64,000 nt of DNA from CAZPHI01 sp964586425 (GTDB taxonomy: Bacteria; Bacillota; Clostridia; Lachnospirales; Lachnospiraceae). The stretch spans positions 14,553 through 78,552 of the forward strand of contig CAZPHI010000004.1 of NCBI GenBank assembly GCA_964586425.1. The letters are read 5' to 3'. This document shows, one piece after another, positions 27,268 through 35,966 of the stretch (position 1 is the stretch's first letter; each line of letters starts with the position of its first letter). The translations under genes were made by a program, and so were the position numbers. The notes under the pieces were generated by a model that saw nothing but the letters and a program-made list of their open reading frames with translations, searched no databases and was not told the DNA's origin.

Positions 27268-28797
27268 ATGGACATTAAAAGAGCAAAACAGGAAATTATA
27301 GATACGGTACAGGCATACTTAAGAAAGGATGCAAGAGGACAGTATGTAATACCGTCATATCGTCAGCGTCCGGTTATGCTGATGGGTGCACCTGGTATTG
27401 GTAAGACTGCAATTATGGAGCAGGTGGCAAGAGACTGCAATATTGGTCTAGTGTCATATACTATGACTCATCATACAAGACAAAGTGCGTTGGGATTGCC
27501 ATACATTGACAAGAAGACTTACCAGGGAAAAGAGTATTCGCAGACGTCATATACGATGAGTGAAATCATTGCTTCTGTTTATGAAAAGATAGAGGCGACG
27601 GGTTGTCCGAATGGCATCCTTTTTATTGATGAGATTAACTGTGTATCAGAGACACTGGCACCAGTTATGCTTCAGTTTTTACAGTGCAAGACTTTCGGTA
27701 ATGCTAAAGTGCCGGAAGGCTGGGTAATTGTCGCAGCGGGTAACCCACCAGAATATAATAGAAGTGTAAGAGAATTCGATGTGGTAACGCTTGACCGTGT
27801 AAAGATGATTCATATAGAACCTGATTATAATGCGTGGAAACAATATGCATATGAGAATAATATACATGGTGCAATTATGGCGTATCTTGAAGCAAAGCAA
27901 GAGAATTTCTATTCAATAAAGAATACTGTTGATGGAAAGCAGTTCGTAACAGCAAGAGGATGGGAAGATTTGTCTAATATTATGTTGGTTTATGAGGAGA
28001 TGAAGATTAGCATTGATGCTCAGTTGATAGAGCAATATGTGCAAGATCCTGCAATTGCAGTTGATTTTGCGAATTTCCTTGAATTATATTATAAGTATGA
28101 GAAGGCTTATAATATTGATGACATAATTAACGGAAATTATGCGGATGGACTTGTGAAAAAGATTAAAGAAGGTGCATTTGATGAGAAAATAAGTGTTGTT
28201 GGTATGATTATCAGCAGGCTGAATAAGATATGCATGGAAGAGTATCTGTTTGATCAGATTACGACTAAGGTTTATGAGGTATTAAAGTATTACAATTCAA
28301 AGATTATGCAGGATGTTGATCTTCATGCTCTTGACTGCTTAAAAGAGATTGCATCTGATAGAAGATTACGATACAATAAGTCAAAGGAAAATGGAATGCT
28401 TGGTGGAATTAAGGAGCTCACAGAATTCGATGTACTTTCATATATTGATAGTTATGTTGCAGTACTTTCACAGGCTATGCTGGAGAATGCGCAAGGCGAA
28501 GCTGTTACGGCTGCTGAAGCATTTGAAATAGTGAGAAATGAGTTTGTTAAGTTATCACAGCAGCGTGAAGATAAGATTGAGCAGGCATCAACTTCATTAA
28601 ATAATGCATTCGATTTTTGTGACAAAGCATTCGGACAAACGCCTCAGATGGTTTTGTTTGTAACTGAACTTGCAGCAGGATTCTATACACTTAAGTTTAT
28701 TCAGGATAATGGATGTGAGCGTTATTACAGTTATAATCAGGATTTTAGCGGAGATGACAGAAGAAAGAAATTAATGGAACAGATTACAATAAATTAA
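27268..28797 (+). CDS. MoxR-type AAA+ ATPase
   Basis: 509 residues from the ATG at 27268; the ribosome binding site TTGGAG at 27256 rules out the longer frame. Walker A is GAPGIGKTA, Walker B is LFIDEINCV, sensor 1 is VAAGNPPEYN and an Arg-finger region DVVTLDRV follows. The C-terminal 250 residues are helical and long for the family. Partner of the VWA protein upstream; the pair probably remodels a protein complex with ATP. Confidence 0.92.
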   Translation: MDIKRAKQEIIDTVQAYLRKDARGQYVIPSYRQRPVMLMGAPGIGKTAIMEQVARDCNIGLVSYTMTHHTRQSALGLPYIDKKTYQGKEYSQTSYTMSEIIASVYEKIEATGCPNGILFIDEINCVSETLAPVMLQFLQCKTFGNAKVPEGWVIVAAGNPPEYNRSVREFDVVTLDRVKMIHIEPDYNAWKQYAYENNIHGAIMAYLEAKQENFYSIKNTVDGKQFVTARGWEDLSNIMLVYEEMKISIDAQLIEQYVQDPAIAVDFANFLELYYKYEKAYNIDDIINGNYADGLVKKIKEGAFDEKISVVGMIISRLNKICMEEYLFDQITTKVYEVLKYYNSKIMQDVDLHALDCLKEIASDRRLRYNKSKENGMLGGIKELTEFDVLSYIDSYVAVLSQAMLENAQGEAVTAAEAFEIVRNEFVKLSQQREDKIEQASTSLNNAFDFCDKAFGQTPQMVLFVTELAAGFYTLKFIQDNGCERYYSYNQDFSGDDRRKKLMEQITIN

Positions 28798-28825
28798 TGA
28801 TTTTTACCACAGAAAGGACAGGTAA

Positions 28826-29710
28826 ATGGGCAATTACGATTCAATAAAACACCTTGGAAATCCGACAAATACATTGGAGATTATTAAAAAGTATGGGTTC
28901 GCATTCCAAAAAAAATTCGGACAGAATTTTCTGATTGATGCTAATGTTGTTGAAAAAATTGTGCGTGAAGCAGGAGTGACAAAGGATGATTTTGTATTAG
29001 AGGTTGGTCCTGGAATTGGAACAATGACGCAGATTCTATGTGAGAATGCACGTGAGGTTGCAGCAGTTGAAATTGATACAAACCTGATACCTATTCTTTC
29101 TGAAACACTTGGTGGTTACGATAATATCACAGTTATTAATCAGGATATATTAAAGCTTGATATTGCAAAATTAGCTGATGAAAAGAATGATGGTAAACCA
29201 ATTAAAGTTGTTGCAAATCTTCCTTACTATATAACAACACCAATCATTATGGGGCTTTTTGAAAGCCATGTGCCACTTGATAGTATTACAATAATGGTTC
29301 AGAAGGAAGTCGCAGACAGAATGCAGGTGGGTCCAGGAACAAAGGATTATGGAGCACTTTCGCTTGCGGTTCAGTATTATGCAAAACCAGAGATAGTGTT
29401 AACTGTACCAGCAAGCTGCTTTATGCCTCGACCTAATGTCGATTCAGCAGTTATAAAGCTTACAAGATATACGGAGAATCCAGTTAGCGTCAAGGATGAA
29501 AAACTAATGTTCAGATTAATTAGGGCATCTTTCAACCAGCGCCGTAAGACACTTGCCAATGGACTTAGTAACAGTGGCGAATTATCGTTGTCTAAAGAAA
29601 CCATTGCACATGCAATTGAGGCGGCAGGCTTTTCGGCAAGCATTCGTGGAGAAGCACTTACACTCGCTGAATTTGCGAAGCTCGCAGACATCATCACCGA
29701 CATGAAATAA
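28826..29710 (+). CDS. rsmA: 16S rRNA dimethyladenosine transferase
   Basis: 294 residues. Class I methyltransferase that dimethylates two adenines of the 3' hairpin of 16S rRNA, also called KsgA. Motifs are FGQNFLIDANVV, the SAM-binding EVGPGIGTMTQIL, acidic VEID, catalytic NLPYYITTPI and the C-terminal PRPNVDSAVIKL. The AGGACAGGT site precedes the start. The gene follows the MoxR gene by 28 bp. Confidence 0.96.
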   Translation: MGNYDSIKHLGNPTNTLEIIKKYGFAFQKKFGQNFLIDANVVEKIVREAGVTKDDFVLEVGPGIGTMTQILCENAREVAAVEIDTNLIPILSETLGGYDNITVINQDILKLDIAKLADEKNDGKPIKVVANLPYYITTPIIMGLFESHVPLDSITIMVQKEVADRMQVGPGTKDYGALSLAVQYYAKPEIVLTVPASCFMPRPNVDSAVIKLTRYTENPVSVKDEKLMFRLIRASFNQRRKTLANGLSNSGELSLSKETIAHAIEAAGFSASIRGEALTLAEFAKLADIITDMK

Positions 29711-29801
29711 TATTTTGGCAAAACTATTATGAAACAGGTATTAATTGGCAAGCTGATTCATACTATTCCATTAAGAGGTTATTAGGAATAGGAGGGTCAG
29801 C

Positions 29802-30686
29802 TTGCTTGATTTTAGTCGATTAGTTTCATATCTCTATATATATGAACAGGATAATAAGGGAAAATGCGTTGGCCACGCAAAGGTTATGGTGCCGGTCACG
29901 GGAGGTAAAGCGGAAATAAGAGCAGAAATAAAAGGGGTATACGAAAATGTACCTGTTGATTATAGTGCATATGCCTTGAGTCATTATGCTAAAGGTGCAG
30001 ATACCGAAAGCAAAGAATTATACCGCTATCCGTTAGGAGAAGTTACAATTGCAGATGGTGTAGGCAAATTCTATGCACAATCAGATAAAGTTAATGAATT
30101 AGATATCGAAAAAATAAGGGGATTATTATTCGTACATCCTGATAAAAGTAATTATATTGCAACTTTATATTATGATGAAGTAATTAAGGAAGAATATATA
30201 AAGGATATCAATGAGGTAGATGAATTAAAGAATGTAAGTCAAGAAGAATTCGTAGAAGAGTTGCAAAAAAATGAGCAATTAGAAGAGCAATTAGAAGAGC
30301 AATTAGAAGAGCAATTAGAAGAGCTGATAGAAGATAAGCCACGGGAAGAGGAATTGACAGAAGAGTCGCCAGAAGAATCACCGGAAGAGGAATTACCGGA
30401 AGAACAGCTAGTTAGTGCAAATTCAATCAATGTTACGACATGCGAAAAATATAGTGATTGGCACAACATTTTTGATAAATGTATTAAAATGCCAATTTTT
30501 GAAGATGATAATTTTTACGATTGTGTAGAGCTTGATCTAGAACAGTTAAGGTCAATTCCGTTATCCGACATAGGAATAACAAATAATAGTTTTTTGGTGC
30601 ATGGATTCAATAATTTTAAAAGAGGACATAGAGATGATTGCCGTAATCCTTACTTTGGTTATTGGTATGTGGAGATGTATATATAG
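29802..30686 (+). CDS. DUF6128-like protein with acidic repeat and shortened C-terminus
   Basis: 294 residues from a TTG start, preceded by AGGAGG seven bases upstream. The N-terminal ~110 residues (SYLYIYEQDNKGKCVGHAKVMV...) are the conserved part as I recall it. A Glu/Gln/Pro linker (about 150-205) includes four perfect copies of EQLE. The C-terminus has NNSFLVHG directly joined to FNNF and ends GYWYVEM. In the family as I remember it, a stretch of about 40 residues normally separates those two parts, so an internal deletion is suspected. The function of the family is unknown. Confidence 0.65.
   Translation: MLDFSRLVSYLYIYEQDNKGKCVGHAKVMVPVTGGKAEIRAEIKGVYENVPVDYSAYALSHYAKGADTESKELYRYPLGEVTIADGVGKFYAQSDKVNELDIEKIRGLLFVHPDKSNYIATLYYDEVIKEEYIKDINEVDELKNVSQEEFVEELQKNEQLEEQLEEQLEEQLEELIEDKPREEELTEESPEESPEEELPEEQLVSANSINVTTCEKYSDWHNIFDKCIKMPIFEDDNFYDCVELDLEQLRSIPLSDIGITNNSFLVHGFNNFKRGHRDDCRNPYFGYWYVEMYI
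30273..30320 (+). repeat. 12-bp tandem repeat in the DUF6128-like gene
   Basis: Four perfect tandem copies of GAGCAATTAGAA, followed by a fifth degenerate copy to 30332. It encodes Glu-Gln-Leu-Glu repeats. Being a multiple of three, copy-number change by slippage would keep the frame. Confidence 0.95.
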
Positions 30687-31219
30687 CGTGAATAATCATT
30701 CCAACGTCTATTAAGAAATACATAATCTTTTACATTGCTTTCGAATACAAAGCCACAGCGAAGAGCTGTTTTGATAGAAGCTGTATTATTGGGTGATATA
30801 TAAGCTTCAATTCGGTGCATATGAAATTCACGACATACAATCTGCAATGCGTAATTAATAGCATTGCTTCCAATGCCGCATCTACGATAGGATTCGTCGA
30901 TTTTATAACCAATATTGCAGCTACAGAAGGCACCATGCTTCATATTATTGAAAGATATAGTTCCAACAATAATCTCAGGGTCTGAGATAAGAGATACAAA
31001 AAAACGAACCATATGCCCCTTAGTGAATTCAGCAAATTCGGATTCTAGCAGAGCTGCCTGATATTGACTTGTATAGAAATTGTGCGGCTTTTGTGTCTCA
31101 AATGGTTCGAATGAAGCACGATTTCTATAATAAAAATCTAATGTTTCATTGCAGTGTGTGGCATCTAATATTTTAAGAATCAAAGTCCCATCAGAATATT
31201 CAGTTTGCATCTGGTTCAT
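30659..31219 (-). CDS. GNAT acetyltransferase (RimJ/RimL type)
   Basis: 186 residues. The acetyl-CoA-binding motif is YRRCGIGSNAINYAL, and the C-terminal IEAYISPNNTASIKTALRCGFVFE matches the motif B region of N-terminal or small-molecule acetyltransferases. The substrate is not evident. It sits 2 bp downstream of tadA in the same orientation, so they are cotranscribed. It overlaps the tail of the convergent DUF6128-like gene by 28 bp. Confidence 0.9.
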   Translation of the reverse strand: MNQMQTEYSDGTLILKILDATHCNETLDFYYRNRASFEPFETQKPHNFYTSQYQAALLESEFAEFTKGHMVRFFVSLISDPEIIVGTISFNNMKHGAFCSCNIGYKIDESYRRCGIGSNAINYALQIVCREFHMHRIEAYISPNNTASIKTALRCGFVFESNVKDYVFLNRRWNDYSRYIYISTYQ

Positions 31220-31221
31220 AA

Positions 31222-31737
31222 TCAGAGTTCCTTTCCATTTTGCTTAGATGTAGATTTTTTTTGCTTACGCAGATTCTTAAAAAATGTTGTCATAAGTGAG
31301 GTGCACTCATCTTCCATAATGCCATTCTTTGTATCAACCTGATGATTGAATTGAGGCATGTTGAGTATATTAATAATTGAACCGGCACATCCAGCCTTGG
31401 GATTCATAGCACCTATAACAACTTTAGGAATACGTGCTTGAACAATAGCACCAGCACACATCTGACATGGCTCAAGTGTTACATACATAGTACATTCCTC
31501 AAGGCGCCAGTCGTTTAAAACACGGCTGGCTTTTTTGATGGCTGAGATTTCAGCATGGCCAAGTGTGGTCTTATCAGTATTGCGTCGATTATATCCACGA
31601 GCAATAATCTTGTTATCATACACAATTACACATCCAATAGGAACCTCCATCAGTGCAGCAGCTTTTTTTGCCTGTTTAATTGCTTCCTTCATATATTTTA
31701 TGTCATTATTTTGAATAGATTTAGTATCAAATTCCAT
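31222..31737 (-). CDS. tadA: tRNA-specific adenosine deaminase
   Basis: 171 residues from the ATG at 31737, with GGAGG five bases upstream; the frame extends to 31755 but that ATG lies at the ribosome binding site. It deaminates A34 to inosine in tRNA-Arg. Zinc site: His61 and catalytic Glu63 in GHAEI, and the PCQMC cysteines 91 and 94. The gene is divergent from the SRP RNA, part of the widespread tadA-ffs-dnaX-ybaB-recR block of Firmicutes. Confidence 0.95.
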   Translation of the reverse strand: MEFDTKSIQNNDIKYMKEAIKQAKKAAALMEVPIGCVIVYDNKIIARGYNRRNTDKTTLGHAEISAIKKASRVLNDWRLEECTMYVTLEPCQMCAGAIVQARIPKVVIGAMNPKAGCAGSIINILNMPQFNHQVDTKNGIMEDECTSLMTTFFKNLRKQKKSTSKQNGKEL

Positions 31738-31854
31738 ATTTTCCTCCATAGCCAAACCTATACTTGCGATAAAGTTTAGATGTACTGATATTATATGATA
31801 ATAATTGTAAAATGAAAAGAATAATATACCAAGAGTTTTACATCGTTAATTATC

Positions 31855-31883
31855 TTGACAAAATAGGCAAATATAGATATACT
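31855..31883 (+). promoter_or_regulatory. Promoter upstream of the SRP RNA
   Basis: TTGACA (31855-31860), a 17-bp spacer and TATACT (31878-31883) form a near-consensus sigma-A promoter. The predicted start is about 45 bp before the mature RNA, so 5' processing would be needed. A TATAAT at 31919-31924 is a closer -10 alternative but lacks a good -35. Confidence 0.6.
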
Positions 31884-31937
31884 TTCAATATTGCTGTGGA
31901 TATATCAGCAATCTATATTATAATTGTTTATAAAGTT

Positions 31938-32202
31938 TCCGTGCAGCCGGGGAGTTAGCGGCACCCTGTACCAGCAATCCGCTATAGCTGGGGTGATGCC
32001 GTGCTTAGGGTAGTGGCTTGTGGAGCTGCCCGATGTAAGTGGTGTTGACGTCTGGGTCTTTCGCAACAGAAATTCACGAATCATGTCAGGTCAGGAATGA
32101 AGCAGCATTAAGTGAAATCTTTTGTGTGCCGAAAGGTCGCCTGGGCCGAGCTAACTGCATCGGTAACGTCTGTGAGCTATTACACGAAGCACGACGCACG
32201 GA
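31938..32202 (+). ncRNA. ffs: Signal recognition particle RNA (large form)
   Basis: About 265 nt, with termini TCCGTGC (31938-31944) and GCACGGA (32196-32202) pairing, then seven T. The 5' part has the Alu-domain sequence CCGGGGAGTTAGCGGCACCC. Domain IV is present with GTCAGGTC, a GGAA tetraloop and GAAGCAGC, which bind Ffh. The pair closing the tetraloop is A-U where most bacteria have C-G. The SRP targets membrane and secreted proteins; the Alu domain is typical of Firmicutes. The location between tadA and dnaX is conserved. Confidence 0.95.
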
Positions 32203-32318
32203 TTTTTTTGCGTGAATTAAGCCTATAAAATGTAGAAAACTGTTCACAAAATCTCATTTAAAGTGGTATTATTTTAATATATGTAATAATAGAAAATTAC
32301 AATGTTGGAGGACTAAGG

Positions 32319-32720
32319 ATGAGCGATGAACAATTAAAGAACAGTGAAGATATGAAACTATTTTATATGCAGCAGATGAATCGTTTTTTGGTGAAAGCAG
32401 TTACTGTGCTTATATTGATTAGACAGCTTGCTGATGAGACAGAGTCAGTAAAGGACGCTAATAAGAGTTTTTCGAGTATTTCAGATGACTTGACATTGAC
32501 AAAAGATGATGTGTCAACACTTCATGATAGTTGTGATACTTTAATGAAAGCTAACGAATCTGTCGTAGGACAGATATCTGAACTATCTGCATATAGCGAA
32601 GAAGTTGCAGCTCAGGCACAGTGCACATTAGCATTCGTTGAGGAAAGTGCGGGAGATTCAGAGGCTGTATCTAAGGATTTGGATCAGTTATATGATATGG
32701 TTCAGGAAGTAAATCAGTAA
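32319..32720 (+). CDS. Small coiled-coil protein, unknown
   Basis: 133 residues, no signal peptide. Helical with heptad-like patterns (LADETESVKDANKSFSSISDDLTLTKDDVSTLHDSC and SELSAYSEEVAAQAQCTLAFVEES), which recall the coiled coils of chemoreceptor signalling domains, but the hairpin tip is not present. A GGAGG site precedes the start. It sits alone between the SRP RNA and phosphofructokinase and is followed by a terminator. No family recognised. Confidence 0.75.
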   Translation: MSDEQLKNSEDMKLFYMQQMNRFLVKAVTVLILIRQLADETESVKDANKSFSSISDDLTLTKDDVSTLHDSCDTLMKANESVVGQISELSAYSEEVAAQAQCTLAFVEESAGDSEAVSKDLDQLYDMVQEVNQ

Positions 32721-32737
32721 TAGATTTGATAATATGG

Positions 32738-32780
32738 GAATGGATGGTCAATATGGCCATCTATTCTTGTTTTTGTTTAC
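32738..32780 (+). terminator. Intrinsic terminator
   Basis: GAATGGATGG (32738-32747) pairs with CCATCTATTC (32757-32766) through a 9-base loop and is followed by a T-rich stretch to about 32780. It separates the coiled-coil gene from the phosphofructokinase gene. Confidence 0.75.
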
Positions 32781-32851
32781 TTTAAAAAGAAATTATTATA
32801 TAATATTGAAGGAATTGTTTACTGATAGGAAGATTACAGGAGGAATGGCTG

Positions 32852-33925
32852 ATGAAAAGAATTGGGATGCTTACAAGTGGTGGAGATTGTCAGAGCCTTA
32901 ATGCATCAATGCGCGGTGTTGCTAAGACACTATTTGGTTCAGGAGAAGATTTTGAGATATTAGGATTTGTAGATGGTTACAAAGGTTTAATGTATTGTAA
33001 TTATAGAATTATGAAATCAGAAGATTTTTCAGGAATTCTTACCGAAGGTGGTACAATTCTCGGAACTAGCAGACAACCTTTCAAATTAATGACTATACCG
33101 GATGAGAATGGTAATGATAAAGTTCAATTAATGATTGACACATATAAAAAGTTGAATTTGGAATGTCTTGTAATTCTTGGAGGAAACGGTACTCACAAAA
33201 CAGCCAATCTTTTGAGTGAAAGAGGCCTTAATATTGTTACACTTCCTAAGACAATCGATAATGATCTTTGGGGAACTGATGTAACATTTGGTTTTCAAAG
33301 CGCAGTTAACATAGCGACTAATGTAATTGATAATATTCATACAACAGCTTCTTCACATGGTAGGGTATTCATTGTTGAAGTTATGGGACATAAAGTAGGA
33401 TGGCTTACACTTAATGCTGGAATTGCAAGTGGAGCTGATATTATTTTATTGCCGGAGATACCATATGATATAGATAAAGTTATTGAAGCATTGAATCGTA
33501 GAACAAAACAGGGTAAGCGATTCTCGATTCTTGCTGTTGCAGAAGGAGCAATTTCAAAAGAAGATGCTGCTTTATCTAAGAAAGAACTTAAGGAAAAAAG
33601 AAAAGAACCACAATATCCGTCTATTTCATATGAGATTGGACATCAGATTGAGGAAAGAACAGGACAGGAAGTAAGAGTTACTATTCCTGGACATATGCAG
33701 CGTGGAGGAAGTCCATGTCCATATGACAGGGTGCTTTCATCAAGATTTGGTGCAGCGGCAGCGGCATTGATTATGAAGAAAGAATATGGCTTTATGGTAG
33801 GATTAAAAGACGGAGAGATAGTTAAAGTTCCATTACAGGATGTTGCAGGAAAATTAAAATTCGTTGATCCTCAATCATCTATTGTTAAAGAAACTAAACT
33901 ATTAGGTATAAGCTTCGGAGACTAG
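32852..33925 (+). CDS. 6-phosphofructokinase (mixed-substrate type)
   Basis: 357 residues. It phosphorylates fructose-6-phosphate in glycolysis. The start GMLTSGGDCQSLNASMRG corresponds to the phosphoryl-donor loop. GGNGT (about 110-114) has Gly where ATP-dependent enzymes have it, whereas PKTIDND (132-138) has Lys where many ATP enzymes have Gly and PPi enzymes have Lys. This places it in the mixed group III, so the donor (ATP or PPi) is uncertain. PGHMQRGG at about 275 is the other hallmark. AGGAGG precedes the start. It is inserted between the SRP RNA and dnaX. Confidence 0.93.
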   Translation: MKRIGMLTSGGDCQSLNASMRGVAKTLFGSGEDFEILGFVDGYKGLMYCNYRIMKSEDFSGILTEGGTILGTSRQPFKLMTIPDENGNDKVQLMIDTYKKLNLECLVILGGNGTHKTANLLSERGLNIVTLPKTIDNDLWGTDVTFGFQSAVNIATNVIDNIHTTASSHGRVFIVEVMGHKVGWLTLNAGIASGADIILLPEIPYDIDKVIEALNRRTKQGKRFSILAVAEGAISKEDAALSKKELKEKRKEPQYPSISYEIGHQIEERTGQEVRVTIPGHMQRGGSPCPYDRVLSSRFGAAAAALIMKKEYGFMVGLKDGEIVKVPLQDVAGKLKFVDPQSSIVKETKLLGISFGD

Positions 33926-33977
33926 GCCAGAGTAGGTATAGAAGTAATATAAAAAAGGTTGTAAATGGAGGAATATA

Positions 33978-35549
33978 ATGGCATATACAGCATTATATAG
34001 AAAGTGGCGACCATCTGAATTTGAAGATGTCAAAGGTCAGGACCATATTGTTACAACATTGAAGAATCAGATAAAAGCTGATAGAATTGGACATGCATAT
34101 TTATTCTGTGGAACAAGAGGAACAGGTAAGACAACTATAGCAAAAATTCTTGCTAAAGCAGTTAACTGTGAGCATCCTGTTGATGGAAGTCCATGTGGTG
34201 AATGTGAAAGCTGTAAGGCAATTGCAGCGGGAAGTTCAATGAATGTAATTGAAATAGATGCAGCATCAAATAATGGTGTTGATAATATTCGTGAGATAAG
34301 AGATGAAGTACAGTATTCACCTACATCAGGCAAATATAAGGTTTATATTATTGATGAGGTTCATATGCTGTCTATAGGAGCATTTAACGCGCTCCTTAAG
34401 ACACTTGAAGAACCACCGGCATATGTAATATTTATATTAGCCACAACTGAAGCTCATAAGATACCGATAACTATTCTTTCGAGATGTCAGCGTTATGATT
34501 TCAAACGAATATCAATAGAAACTATTGCAGACCGTTTGAAAGAATTAATGATTGCAGAGAATATCAATGTAGAAGATAAAGCAATTCGATATGTAGCAAA
34601 AGCTGCAGATGGATCAATGCGAGACGCACTCAGCCTATTGGACCAGTGTATAGCATTTTACCTGGGAAAAGACCTAAAATACGACAATGTATTGGAGGTT
34701 TTAGGCGCAGTTGATGTGGAAGTATTCAGTAAAATGCTTCGAAGCGTCCTGGCTAGTGATACTGGCGCATGTATTCGCCAGTTGGAGGAGCTTGTAATGC
34801 AGGGACGTGATTTGAATCAGTTTGTTCTTGATTTTACATGGTATATGAGGAATCTTTTGCTCATACAATCATCAGATTCAGTTGAGGATGTTATTGATGT
34901 CTCAACAGATCAGATAAAGATTCTAAAAGAAGAATCCAAGATGATAGATGGCGACACATTGATGAGATATATTAGAATTTTCTCTGAACTTTCTAATAAT
35001 ATAAAGTTCTCAACACAGAAGAGAATTCTGGTTGAGATAGCACTGATAAAGCTTACAAAACCTGCCATGGAGCAGAATTATGATGATATACTAAGCAGAC
35101 TCACAATGCTTGAAAAAAGAATTGATGAAGGCATTGTAGTAACTAATGCATCTAATATGCAGATGGGCGCTAATACAGTTAGTGAAGCACCAAAGGAAGT
35201 TAGAAAAGCAGAACGTGCTGATATGGAACGAATCTGCGTCAATGCAAAAGGGATTATTGGGGCCAATGCTGAACTGACATGTAAGTTTTTATTTGCCCGA
35301 GAAGACAGTTTCAAGATGACTGTTGATAATGATAAGATTCTAATCTACACAAGTATAACACCTGGTGATAGAAAGAATATATATGAAGCTGAATTGAACA
35401 GATTCTTTAAAGAAACAGAAGGAATAGATGTAGATTTTGAATTCAGCGAAAAAGAGATGGCTCAAACTGAGTCAGATGAAGGAATGCCAAGTGGCATTAA
35501 TATTGAACAATTTGATACTATAGAAAATGATGATCTTAAGGAGGTATAA
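33978..35549 (+). CDS. dnaX: DNA polymerase III subunit gamma/tau
   Basis: 523 residues. Clamp-loader ATPase with Walker A GTRGTGKTT, zinc-binding cysteines in NCEHPVDGSPCGECESCKA, Walker B IIDEVHML and the sensor/SRC motif LSRCQRYDFKR. A tau-specific tail follows residue ~370 and is shorter than in Bacillus. It lies between the SRP RNA and ybaB as in many Firmicutes. The next gene starts 5 bp after its stop, after AAGGAGG at its 3' end. Confidence 0.96.
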   Translation: MAYTALYRKWRPSEFEDVKGQDHIVTTLKNQIKADRIGHAYLFCGTRGTGKTTIAKILAKAVNCEHPVDGSPCGECESCKAIAAGSSMNVIEIDAASNNGVDNIREIRDEVQYSPTSGKYKVYIIDEVHMLSIGAFNALLKTLEEPPAYVIFILATTEAHKIPITILSRCQRYDFKRISIETIADRLKELMIAENINVEDKAIRYVAKAADGSMRDALSLLDQCIAFYLGKDLKYDNVLEVLGAVDVEVFSKMLRSVLASDTGACIRQLEELVMQGRDLNQFVLDFTWYMRNLLLIQSSDSVEDVIDVSTDQIKILKEESKMIDGDTLMRYIRIFSELSNNIKFSTQKRILVEIALIKLTKPAMEQNYDDILSRLTMLEKRIDEGIVVTNASNMQMGANTVSEAPKEVRKAERADMERICVNAKGIIGANAELTCKFLFAREDSFKMTVDNDKILIYTSITPGDRKNIYEAELNRFFKETEGIDVDFEFSEKEMAQTESDEGMPSGINIEQFDTIENDDLKEV

Positions 35550-35554
35550 TTACA

Positions 35555-35905
35555 ATGGCAAAGCGTGGAGGATTCCCTGGTGGTATGCCAGGTAACATGA
35601 ATAATCTTATGAAACAGGCTCAGAGAATGCAGAAGCAGATGGAGGAGTCTACAAAAGAGTTAGAAACAAAGGAATTTACTGCTACAGCAGGTGGTGGAGC
35701 AGTTGAAGTAACTGTAACAGGTAAGAAAGAAGTTGCAAAGGTAAAATTATCACCAGAAGTTGTAGATCCTGATGATATTGAGATGCTTGAAGACTTAATA
35801 GTTGCTGCAACTAATGAAGCATTAAGAAAGATGGAAGATGAATCACAGTCACAGATGTCAAAGATTACTGGTGGTCTAGGAGGACTTGGTGGAGGTTTAT
35901 TCTAA
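35555..35905 (+). CDS. YbaB/EbfC nucleoid-associated protein
   Basis: 116 residues. Small DNA-binding dimer family: Gly/Met-rich N-terminus (GGFPGGMPGNMNNLMKQAQRMQKQM), the core FTATAGGGAVEVTVTGKKEV and a Gly-rich C-terminus. In the dnaX-ybaB-recR operon it is thought to act in DNA repair or nucleoid organisation. Confidence 0.95.
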   Translation: MAKRGGFPGGMPGNMNNLMKQAQRMQKQMEESTKELETKEFTATAGGGAVEVTVTGKKEVAKVKLSPEVVDPDDIEMLEDLIVAATNEALRKMEDESQSQMSKITGGLGGLGGGLF

Positions 35906-35966
35906 GTTAAATTATAATAAGCCAGATATCAAGAAAAAGCAAAGGAATCTATAGGACGGTGAGACG

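Noticed and set aside
30273..30320. CRISPR-like array
   Set aside because: The 12-bp units are contiguous without spacers and lie inside a reading frame.
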